DNA of 64,000 bases. Source: Laguncularia racemosa (taxonomy: Eukaryota; Streptophyta; Magnoliopsida; Myrtales; Combretaceae). The stretch covers positions 682,001 through 746,000 of the forward strand of contig JBBMOL010000009.1 in assembly GCA_037954665.1 (NCBI GenBank), read 5' to 3'. Each line of letters opens with the position of its first letter. Positions within the stretch are counted from its first letter, which is position 1. A program made the position numbers and the translations under genes. Below are positions 25,641 to 36,329 of the stretch, one piece after another. The notes beneath the pieces are model-generated. The model made no database searches. It had not been told where the DNA came from and saw only the letters and a program-made list of their open reading frames with translations.

Positions 25641-25898
25641 GCCATCGTATAAAGAGAAGAAAATTGCATTCAAGCTTATACAACTTTTCTTTCAATCCTT
25701 AAATGTCAGGGCAACTCTTAAAGATTGGAGCATGCAAATCCTAGCAATAATGCTCACAACAATTTGACGCTTTAAGCTAGCAAAAACTTCAATTACATTT
25801 GGTATAGCTAGACAATAGACATTGAGAACCCAAGTTAATAAATTTGTTGAAAGCACTAAAGAAAGTGAAATTTATATCAAAAGGGATCATTTGAACAC

Positions 25899-25958
25899 CT
25901 TACATCCAGGGCACTCAATAACACCTTTCCCAGCACAAATTTGACAGCTTTTGAAGAT
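25899..25958 (-). CDS. DnaJ-type zinc-finger protein, exon 2
   Basis: A 60-base exon with acceptor CTTGCAG and donor AAG then GTGTTC. It encodes 20 residues with two CxxC motifs, CQIC and CPGC, in the CxxCxGxG pattern of the DnaJ cysteine-rich domain (CQICAGKG). It joins in phase 0 to the transit-peptide exon at 28240-28431, with Ile-Phe-Lys following the last Ser of exon 1. This is the first half of a four-cysteine-pair zinc domain as in small plastid BSD2-like proteins. The second half, with the other two CxxC motifs, was not found downstream on this strand; an LTR-like insertion lies only 260 bases away. Confidence 0.6.
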
Positions 25959-28239
25959 CTGCAAGAAAGAGTGAAAATGGTAAATTGTTCCACTAATCTA
26001 CTTTAAAAGAAATTCATCTGATTCTTTCAATCTAGAGATTGTAGGATTGATCAAAGACAGCATAAGTTGTTTTAAACATCGGTAAGTATACACAGAGGTG
26101 GCACTGCAAGCATAGAACTGAAGCATACAGTTCAAGAGTTGAGATGATTGGATTTGTGGATTACTTCAAGCATGGGCAGACAGCACAATATTTCTTATGC
26201 TTGATCTTATGTAACTTGAACTTGAAAAGGTAAAGTGATGTGCAATAAGAATTAGCCAAACATGAGGGATAGCTGTGAAGAGAATATCAATCACAGTATA
26301 AACTATAGTGATACCTCTCTGAAAACTATTAAAATTACATAAAGAACTTGAACTTATAAAATAGCACACCCTTTGAAAAATGTTAACCTTGAACATTCTG
26401 TCTTCCATTGAAGTACCATGTCAACTTTTTGTATTAGTATACAATTGTAATTATTTTTTAGAGTTGTTTTATTACCCAATTTGAACGATTAAATATTAAT
26501 AACTCAAGAAAACCCTCAAATCATATGCTGAATTAGTGTATATCTATGTAAAAGACCAACTTTATATTGCCTTGAAGGAAAAACTATCTAGAGTCGACAT
26601 TTTTCTTAAGAATGGTATTTTTAAAAAATTTGACTTCGTCCTATGATTTTTTTTTGGGTAAGTTCATCCTATGATTTTGATAGATAGTTTTGAGGGTTGC
26701 CATTGTAATTTATTGTAAATCTTAATTAGGCTAGCCGCTTAAAACTCTACAAACCCATTAATCAATTTTCCTTTCTTAATACACCTTTAACAAAATACAT
26801 GTTGACAGATTTAGGATGATGTACCATAAATAAGAACCAGCCCATTTGTCTATTTGAAGGTCTCAAAATGAATTTTTGCTAACAAGTGTAGATGAAACTG
26901 TCGTAGTTTTGTAGAACAACAAACTTTTAAATGACCATTTACCCCAAAAAAACAAGCTCTTAAATTACTAGAGTCATAAGCATTTGCTGGACATCAAGCT
27001 AGTGAAACTATGTGAGGATTAATCATGCAATTTCAAAAACATGAAGGTTTAAGCCAATACTTGAGTCATACACCATTAGAAGGATGATCTCAAGAATTGT
27101 ACATCTCAAATCAGCTCAATCATCCCGATGAAGTCATCATTAAATAGCATACTTCTGACTCAAAATACGGATTTTGCCCATCTTAATGTTTGTTACAATA
27201 TAGTATCTATTACTATCAAATATTTTTATGGTAATCAAAAGCACTTGTGTTGACAAGTATTTGTTGGTGATTGAGGATGGTGGAAGGCGACAGTAGTGGC
27301 TAGTGGCAACGATAATGACAACGGTTTATGCCTGTGTTGAAAGTGATAGAAAATTAGATAAATAACTTCTCTCTACAAAATAAAAATCATTTCTCCACAA
27401 TTTCCATTGAGGCATTTTCAACTTCTATGCGCATGTTTCCCCGTTGAGCAATATTTCTATTACAATTTAGAAACGTCTTGCACGACAATGCACCTTAACG
27501 TGAACATCCATTCAGTTTTTTCTTTTCTTAATCATACCAACATTATGATCACTTTTAGCAAAAAGAAAGTACCATGATCATCCTTGGGGAAGAGATAAGT
27601 ACGAGAGAAGATTCAAGGATTCTCGTGAGGAACCATAGTACCTAAATGGTTCACAAAATGGTCCTGTTGGTTTTGCAGTCTTAAAATCCAAAGCTTAGAA
27701 TCCAATTTCAGTGATCCAATTAATTGGAATTTGATTAACCCTTCATTGTTTGGTAAATTACAAAAAAAAAAAATGAAATGCTATTGCTCTGTTCAGTTGA
27801 CTTTAAAGTGAATATTAACATCATGAGTAAGAGAGAAAAATGGGTAACAAAAAGAATAACTAGAAGAGAGAGGGACAAAGAAAGAGGAGAGAGAGTACGG
27901 AGTTCAGAAAGAGAAGTGATAATTTTACTTAAAAGATGGATGGCCTCAAGAATATAGTTGTGGATTCTGATTTCTATCTTATTTTCATGACCAAACAACC
28001 GAACTGGAATGACTTCCTGTACTAACAAACCAAACGTGACTTAATTGCCTTGAGAATCAGGATGCATTTAATTACACTAATATGGTAAACCACGAATCGC
28101 TCCCTATGGTTCGTTCCAATTCGATTAAAAAGGCGAATTTTGAGAACGTTCTAATCATGGAGGCCTACATGAATCGCAATGGCGGCCATCTCAACATGAT
28201 CACACTCAAAAATGCATCCTTCGAGATCAGAAGACATAC
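25959..28239 (-). other. intron of the DnaJ-type gene
   Basis: A 2.3 kb interval between the GTATGT donor at 28239 and the CTTGCAG acceptor at 25959. AT-rich, without additional coding sequence that I can support. The open frames at 26166-26408 and 27735-28028 lack protein features. Confidence 0.5.
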
Positions 28240-28431
28240 CGAATTGAGTGAAAGTCTTCCATGTTTTGCGGCTAAAGTTGCGACCTTCCTGCTTCTGCGG
28301 TGGTCTTGAAAGTGTTCTTGTGCTTTTTGGGATAGTTGAGTTGGTGATAGGAATAAAGGTAAGGGAGGAGTGGGGGTAGGAGGAGCTACAATGGCCAAAT
28401 GGGTACAGGCAGCCATTGGAGTTATTGGCAT
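28240..28431 (-). CDS. DnaJ-type zinc-finger protein, exon 1 with transit peptide
   Basis: An open segment of 64 codons from ATG at 28431 to a good donor (TTCG then GTATGT). The product is rich in Ala, Pro, Ser and Thr, poor in acidic residues and basic toward its end (HRRSRKVATLAAKHGRL), as expected for a chloroplast transit peptide. A second in-frame Met at residue 6 (MAACTHL) is an equally good start. The exon ends in phase 0 and joins cleanly to the CxxC exon at 25958. The product would be a small plastid cysteine-rich chaperone-like protein; its partner or target is not visible. An overlapping frame at 28151-28441 on the same strand is a shadow. Confidence 0.6.
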
Positions 28432-29861
28432 CGTTTGTCACTCTCCTGTGTTTTCCAGCACCTGGTGGAAGGGTGAGCCACTCACCTTATATTCCTTATC
28501 CTTCCATCATTTATCCATCCACCAAACAAATTACCCGCGGTAACTATGATATAAAAGATAAGGCCTCAAACGTTTACATACTATTTTATAGGAGTGCTTA
28601 AATTTTTTTTTCTTTATTTTATTTAAATTCCTAACACTTTTAAAATCTTTATAAAAAATATTATCAAATCTATTAATCTTTCTATCAAATATTAAATTTA
28701 AACTGGATTATAATAATTAAATTAATAAAATGATAATCTTAAATTTTTTATTTACATAATATAATAAAAAATCATATTAAGTATATTTAATGATATAATA
28801 TAATAAGAATAATTTTAAAAATATACAAATTATAATTAAAATTACGAAATGGGATTGGAAAATTGTGTGTATACCTTTAAAAGTATGATTAAAACTTAAA
28901 ATAGCATCTAAAATTATTCTTGGTAAATGTTACATTTGATATTTTAACTTATACATTTTTTCAGTTACCTACCTAAAGTTTTAAAAGTATCAATGTATTT
29001 TCTACAAATTTTTTGAGATCATTTATAGTAGCTACACTAACTCCATTTAAATAGCTAATTACTAAAATTAGTAAAATTCAAATACTAAATATAACATTTA
29101 TTCAATCACTTTTTTCCAACATTTTGTGGTCAAGATGTTCAATTTTAAAAATAAAAAGCTAAATGCATAGGATTTATTTGCAATTTACCTCATCTTTTAG
29201 TTAAATAGAAATATTAAAATAATTAAGGGAAATTGTTTTGAGATGCTATCATGTTAAAATGGTAGAATTTATTAACAAAAAAGTGAACTATCTTGTATTT
29301 TTAAATTAAAACTTGGTTCTTTACTTTCAAACTTTTCAAGAAAATTAATTAATAAAAGAAATCACAACCATATTTCCATGACAACCATTCATTTAAAATA
29401 TATACCTTTATGATATATATCTACATTTCTATTAACAAATATTTAAGTTTTCATCTTTGATTCCAATAGTAAAATTAGTTGGAAAAAAATATGAAATTTA
29501 CTTCATGCTCATTCATTATCATTAAAATTAAGGGCATGCTTGGTTTGTCTTATTTTTATAGGTTTGGTGTCCGTTTCATGTCTATTTAAATATAAGTGTT
29601 TAGTAAGATTCAAATGGAATTGAAAAAAAAAAAAGATATAATTACACATGCACCCTTATTAGAAAAACCAAATCCCTAAATCTTATTTTGAAATATATGT
29701 GAATTGGATACAAATTAAGCAGTTTATTCAAATGTTAGTTGTTAAATAGACATATCAAATACAAATCATATGAGATATAGATCAAAGACAAATAAAATAC
29801 AAACAATTCAAACAAGCCCTAAGTGTTAAACTCCAATTCTCTACATGATCATTTTGCCCTT
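28432..29861. other. promoter side of the DnaJ-type gene and AT-rich DNA
   Basis: The first 150 bases are the likely 5' region of the minus-strand DnaJ-type gene. From about 28600 the sequence is extremely AT-rich with no coding potential, reaching the LTR at 29862. Confidence 0.5.
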
Positions 29862-30212
29862 TGTATAGGGCTAAATTCGATTCGAGAGCTTTTAGCCTAA
29901 TACTTTAATGGATTTAACTCTTCGGACCGAGGTGACAAGACTTAAAAAGTTAAGTTCATAGTTTGAGATGATCATGGGAGACTTGGCATTGTGAGCTTAA
30001 GGTAGGGCCCGTTGGACCAGTCAGTCCGATCCAACCTTTCTCAATAAAGCTCACACCTTAAAGGCCTCTAATGGGCCTAAACTTATAAAAAGTTTATACG
30101 GGGGCTCATTTACTCAAAATTGTTGATCATCATCATCATCTGACAAACAAAATTCATAGCTAGACCTTATAAATACCCAAGGCATCCTCATTCAAAGGAG
30201 ACTCTTCTTTAA

Positions 30213-30252
<40 letters not shown>

Positions 30253-30475
30253 AGCGTTATTCTATCAGATTTTCTTCAAAAGATCAAAAACACAATATAC
30301 CCAAAAACACTCACCTATCACCATAGCATTGAGTCTTATTCGAAATCGCCTACTCCTCCTCCCCATCTCATTCACATTTAATCATCTTCATACATGTCGC
30401 TTCTCTTATTAGGTCACGTGCAGTATATTCTCACACAACACACATGTGAGCCCTACACTCAGACTTACTTCTACC
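29862..30475 (+). repeat. 5' LTR of the Tat-type element
   Basis: It begins TGTATAGGGCTAAATTCG and matches the segment at 44819-45400 along its length, including TTTAATGGATTTAACTCTTCGG, TCTCAATAAAGCTCACAC, TATAAATACCCAA and TCTCTTATTAGGTCA. TATA box and AATAAA-like signals are inside. The right border is approximate, set by loss of similarity near 30475. It is longer than its partner, mainly because of a G run. Confidence 0.75.
30213..30250 (+). repeat. poly(G) tract, 38 bases, inside the 5' LTR
   Basis: Thirty-eight consecutive G, where the partner LTR has only GGG followed by an A run (about 45164). The flanks on both sides align between the LTRs, so the run is an expansion in this copy, or a length error in the assembly. 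Confidence 0.95.
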
Positions 30476-30479
30476 CTTA

Positions 30480-31900
30480 GTGATGAAAACCAAGGAAATA
30501 CTACATAAGAGGGTGCACTTGTTAACATCCAAGTCATGCAAGTGATACAAGAGAACAATAGGAAGATGGATCTCTTTATTACCATGATGACTCACTTCAA
30601 TCCTGTTATGGTTGCCATTGTTAATCCACATCAGGGTACAGCCTTGTCAAACCTTGTTCATGCTACATCGCAACATACTCCTCAAGCACCTCAATAGATC
30701 AACCCTCCTATTATCAATGAACAATTTATAGCTAAAGAGTGAGCTCCAACCTAAGAACTTACACTTGCACAACACTTAGATACTAAGGTGAGGGAGATAT
30801 GGATCCAAATCGAGGACCCTTCATCTTTGCACAATATTCTATACATTGTTATTGCTGAACATATAAAGCTTAGAGTATCTATTCCAACAAGTTCATTGTT
30901 ACTAAAGAAGATTTGAACACATATATGAGAGAGATACAAGTAAAATCCACTACAGAGGTCCCAAAACTCAAACTTCCTTACCATCAGTGTATCGTTGCGA
31001 AACCCTACCCAAAGGACTATGGGAGTCCTAAGTTCATGCTTTTTAATGGCAAGAAGAAAAGCACGAACAAGCATTTATTGAAGTTTATTAAGATTTTATG
31101 GATTCGATGATGACCTGAAACTTAAAAAAATTTCCAAGTCTCTCATAGAGAAGGTGCATATGTGATATGCTAATCTTCCTCCAGGATTAGTAGACTTATG
31201 TGGGAACATGTGCAAGATGTTTTTTGAAAAATTTTCTCAACCGAAGAAAGAGTGACCCTCACTAACATGGGAAAAATTCGTCAAAAGTCAAGGAAAGACC
31301 TCATGGGCTACATTGAACAATTTAGAGAGTGCTCCCTTAATATTCAAGATATTTGTGACAAAAGGGAGTTCGAAAAGATTTGCATACAAGGAATATTTAC
31401 TAAGTATGCCGTTTATTTGGAGAATTTATTCTTGGTTTCATTCGCAGCATTGGTTAAAAATACATGATGAACCAATAACTCTATTGCAAAACAAAGGGGC
31501 GAACATACAAGGTTTAATAAATGAATGCCATCCTTGAATTCAATTTAAGGCAAGGACTCCAAGGTATGAAAGGAACCTAGAATGGAGAAATCTAAGTTTG
31601 AAAAGTTAACATACCTGCGCCTAATGGGTAAGATGCATGCGATGATTGACATATAGCTGGAGGACAGAAATATCAAGCTCCCGAAAGTTGAGCACCCCCC
31701 TACCCTTGAAGAGAGGGATGCTCCAAAATTTTGCAAATTTCATAAAATTGTGGGTCATTCCACTAAAGATTGTTTTTCCTTAAAGAAGATATTTAATGAG
31801 AGGGTACAAATTGGAGAACTTATCATTGAAGATAACAATATCCATCACAATCCCCTTCTAGCTCATGACAATCAACATGGGTAGTGAATGCCATCACTCA
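30480..31900 (+). pseudogene. gag of the Tat-type element, broken
   Basis: Successive fragments in shifting frames match the layout of Tat gag proteins. YPKDYGSPKFMLFNG (around 31010) is the conserved start of the capsid region. RKDLMGYIEQFRECSLNI (31290-31350) and YAVYLENLFLVSFAALVKN (about 31405-31460) follow. A late segment, FCKFHKIVGHSTKDCFSLKK (31727-31786), carries the Cys/His motif of the nucleocapsid part. Many stops and frameshifts mean no protein can be made. Confidence 0.6.
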
Positions 31901-32239
31901 TGACCTTACTACTATGAAAACAAATGATGAGTCATCTATCGAGGCAAGTAAGGAAAAAGGAAAGTGGGTTGAGGTCAAGAAGGATGAATGCCCTCCTATT
32001 GTTGCTACACTTCTGAAAACATCAAATTTTAGGAATTTCTTTGACCTTCTCAAGATGAGAAAGCTAGGCTTGCAGTAGCTGCTGCACATACATAGATCTC
32101 ATAAGGTGTGTTCGCATGGACGTATGAAGAAATGCTAAGACTTGATCCTAGTCTAGTGATGCATTGATTGAATGTCACCCCAAGAGTTGCACCTGTGAAG
32201 CAAAGATAAAGAATCTTTCGTCTTGAGATCGAAATCCAA

Positions 32240-33930
32240 ATCAAGCAAGAGATTGAAAACTTGCTTTGTGTTAATTTTATTAAGTCAATTAAACATCTTG
32301 TATGCTTAGCTAATGTCATACAAGTGAGAAAGAAGAATGGTCAAATACGTGTCTGTGTTAACTTTTAAGATTTAAATAAAGCTTGTCTAAAGGATGATTT
32401 CCATTTGCCAAATATTGACACTTTGGTAGATGCAACTGCGGGGCATGAGTTATTCTCATTCATGAATGGTTTTAGTGGCTATAATCAAATCAAAATGGCC
32501 ATCAGAGATGCTGAGCATACTGCATTTAAAACACTGATAAGAAATTTCTATTACATCATTATGCCTTTTGGATTCAAAAATGCACGTGTGACCTATCAAA
32601 GGGCTATGACTACCATATTTCATAACATGATACATGACTTCATGGAAGAGTATGTTGATGATATTGTCATCAAGTTAAGGAGAGCACTTGATCATTTGAT
32701 TTACCTACAAAAGGTTTTTTAGCAATGTCGATTATATAAGCTTTACATGAATCCTCTAAAGTGTGTTTTTGGTGTGGCTTCTTCTAGGATTTGTGGTCTA
32801 CTGGAAAGGAAGTGATGTCAACCTAGAAAAATCTAAGCTATACTATCCATGTTGTCTCTTGTTACTCTAAAAGAATTAAAGACCTTCATGGGCAAAGTTT
32901 CTTATATCAAGAGATTTGTGCTAGTACTTGCAAAGATTTCATATCTCTTATGTTAGCCAATGAAGAAAGAAACTCTATTTGAGTGTGACCAAATATATGA
33001 AGAAGTAATTCAAAAGAAAGGCATATTGGTTTCTCCTCAAACCATGATAATGCTGATAAAGGGTTTGCTATTGATTTTGTATTTGACTTCCACTAATAAA
33101 TCTAGTGAGGCCTTTTCTTGCATAGGAGATGGATGGTTAAGAGTGACCTATATACTATTTGAGTCGTACTCTCTAAGGAAGTAAGGTTAATTATCCAGCT
33201 TGCAAAAAGCAATATCTCGCGCTAGTATTTTCCATACAAAAGTTTCAACATTATTTCTTAGCACACCAACTTAATTTAGTTACTCGGTTAAAACCTATCA
33301 AATATTTGTTGTCCCGACCAGCTTTATATAGTAGAATTACAAAGTGGTTACTTCTTCTTAGGGAATTTGATATTTCAATTCAATCTCCCAGAGCCTTCAA
33401 ATTACAAGCATTAGCTGATCTATTAGCACATTTCCCAAATGCGCAAGAGAGCACAGTTACAAAAACCATACTAGTGAAATTTCATGAAGATTCTCTAATG
33501 GTCGAGATAGAAGGTAAATGGTTACTCCAATTTGATGGCTCTATTGGAAGTAAAGGTTAGGGGATAGGAGTCATGTTGACTTCACCAAAGGGTTAGGAAA
33601 TACCATTGGCATTTAAACTCAATTTCTATTATACCAATAACGAAGTTGAATATGAAGCCCTTTTACTTAGATTGATATTTGCACAAGAGATCAGAGCACT
33701 TCGGTTATGCATTTGAGGTGATTCCAATTTGATCATCAAACAAGCTAATGACAAGTTTGCACTTAAAGAACCTACACTTGCACCTTATAAGGCTGCAATG
33801 TAAGCTCTGGTGACAAAGTTTTAGTTAGTTCATTATAAGTACATGACTCAATTTGTCAACAAGCATGTGGATGCTTTAGCCACATTGGCATCAAAGGTTC
33901 TAATTCAAGAAGTCCGTAATAACTTAAGTA
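32240..33930 (+). pseudogene. reverse transcriptase and two RNase H regions, broken
   Basis: RT: LVDATAGHELFSFMNGFSGY (about 32423-32482), NQIKMAIRDAEHTAF and FYYIIMPFGFKNARVTYQRA follow, then the catalytic EYVDDIVIK (about 32650). The open part is 32405-32722, with a stop in the upstream RVCVNF motif and another after LQKVF. First RNase H and connection: SRITKWLLLLREFDISIQ and LQALADLLAHFP (33330-33440). Second RNase H: WLLQFDGSIGSKG, NNEVEYEALLLRL, GDSNLIIKQAND and VDALATLASKVL (33520-33905), with several stops. The doubled RNase H assigns the element to Tat. Confidence 0.7.
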
Positions 33931-34559
33931 TTCAAGTACTCAAGAAATATATACCATGAACTACGTTGAACCTTACCGATGAAGGTGATGAAGCAAGTGA
34001 TGATTGGCACATTTCAGTGAAGGAACAATTAATGCACCTTAGTGCAGCTTTTGTTTTTACACTAAAAGATTTTATTCGCCTCAATGTCACATTGTATTAC
34101 AAAAGTTTAGAGAGTGTTTTATCTTGATGTATTATCATGAAAGAGGCTTGTCTTAAGTTAGATAAATATCACAAAATCCGGAGTGGAGAAAAAGGACCAC
34201 CACTATATCGTTGAATTCAACGTGCTGGATACTACTGACCATCAATGTCTAAAAATGCATTTGGAGTGCAAATATGTTATCCTAACTGCTCTAAACTAAC
34301 AAATTAAAAGGAATGTAATTTTGTGGCCATGGCAGGAAATTGAAGGCATCCATACATGGATTACTTGATGACTATTGTCTTGCCCACCAATCATACTAAT
34401 GCTAGACTAGTAAAAAGGAAGGCTAAAAAGTATCTAATGCATGAAGATGAATTGTATAAGGTTTCATTTATGGGTAAACCCCTTATGTGTATTATACCCC
34501 TGAGATAGAAAAAATATTGACAGAAGCTCATGCTAGAGAGTGTGGGGAACATTAAGGAG

Positions 34560-35570
34560 GAAGGAAACTATATTATCATCTGCTTAATATGGGATAAAAT
34601 TGGTCGACCATGGAAGCGATGTCATTAATTTCATTAGGAAATGTGTTATTTGTCAACAACATGGCAATACCATCTATGCTCCAACAATTACACTTCATAA
34701 TGTAACAACCCTGTGGCCCTTTCACACTTAGGCATTTGATCTTATAGGTCCCATTCACTCACTATCTAGAGGATGTATTTAGATTCTCATAAGGACTAAG
34801 TGTTTTACCAAATGGGTAGAAGCAACTTCTTTAAAAAAGGCTACAAGACCAACAGTTGTGAGTTTCATAAAGGAGAATATCATATACAAATTTGAAATCC
34901 CAAAGTATATTTTGTCTAATAATGGGACTTCTTTCATCAACTCCTATGCTTGACAATTGCTAGCTTCTTACAGCATTGACCATGCCAAATCTACACCCTA
35001 CTACTCAAAAGGGAATGGTCAAGCATAGGCAACGAATAAAAGCCTGCTTAAGGTACTCAGCTGAATGATTCACAATAATCATAAGGAATGGCATGATAAG
35101 CTGCCACTGTCACTTTAGGCTTATAGGAAATCCAAGCAAAAACCAACTCATCTGATGCCTTTCTCTTTAGTGTATGGGACTAAGGCAACAATCTCGATAG
35201 AAGTTTTTATTCCCTCCGCATGGCTAGCTAGCGCCTAGTGATGCTGAGCTTAAGCTAGATGCTTTGCAAATGCTACACTTGGAAGCCTTAGAAGAAACGC
35301 AAGATACTACTAACGTAATTTACTAAGCTATCAGCACAAGTTAGGCATAACTTACAATTGTTTAGTTAGAAAGAGGACATTCCAACAAGGAGATGTTGTA
35401 CTTCGAGCAATCAAACATGTGCGCTGAGGTACTTTAGCACCAAAGTTTATGCTTATTGTTGAAGAAGTCCATGAAAGTAGCTATTGCAAGCTCCATATAT
35501 GAAAATTGGTGTTGTCACTACTCCTATCAATTTTCAATATATTAAAAAGTTTCATTTGTAACGAGTAAAA
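34560..35570 (+). pseudogene. integrase of the Tat-type element, broken
   Basis: Recognisable parts are CVICQQHGN (zinc finger end), FDLIGPI with the first catalytic Asp, KCFTKWVEATSLKKAT, LSNNGTSF where the second catalytic Asp is replaced by Asn, and a GQA-stop-AT site where the catalytic Glu codon has become TAG. The C-terminal part has KFMLIVEEVHESSY. At least two of three catalytic positions are lost, so it is inactive beyond the frame breaks. Confidence 0.65.
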
Positions 35571-36329
35571 TGTACACAAGGAGCAAATCAATGAAAATGT
35601 AACTTAAGTCATGTGAGCTTACTTCTAACTTCTTGTTTTGAAACTTTTCTTTGTCATTGCTATAAGGATAGAAGCTTAATTCCTTAGCACACATTATACG
35701 TATTGTTGAGAACTTAACAAATATAGCATTACATTACTATCACTTGGTAATAGATCTATCTCCTAAGTGCACGATGTTTTAAAGTTTATGTCATGCTGAT
35801 TGGTGAAAGTGTTACCTCCCAAGTGCATGGTATAATAACCTTAGTAAATACGGTGGTTTTGCTAGTTAACATGTTCTCTAGTGATCTCATAAGCAAATTG
35901 TTAAGTAGTGGGTACTACCCCCTTAGCAAAAAGAACAACTATCTTTTATCATCATTCTAAAGAATCGTTGCTAGCACATGGAGTACTCCTCATGTGCGGT
36001 GTTTTTTTTTTTTTTAAGAGAGAGAGAGAGAAGAAGTTATCGATGTAGGAAAGATCATGTTTATATATGTAAGAGTAGCCACATGAGTGTAATCTCTATT
36101 AAGTATGCTATAAATAACATATTATTTACCAATGTAAGATTATGGAACTTCATATAAAAAAATGTATAAAGATATGAAAAGGGTCTCTAAATCAAGGTGA
36201 AACCATCATTCATTAAATAAGTCTATATATGCCATACTAAGTTAAAGGAAAACATAATGATTGTCAAAAGTAATGTCTAGTCAAAGACCTATAACTGATC
36301 CTACTGTGGAATTAACATCTAAACCACCT

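Noticed and set aside
28082..28601. Plus-strand frames overlapping the DnaJ-type exon 1.
   Set aside because: Antisense shadow of an exon supported by transit-peptide composition and splice phase.
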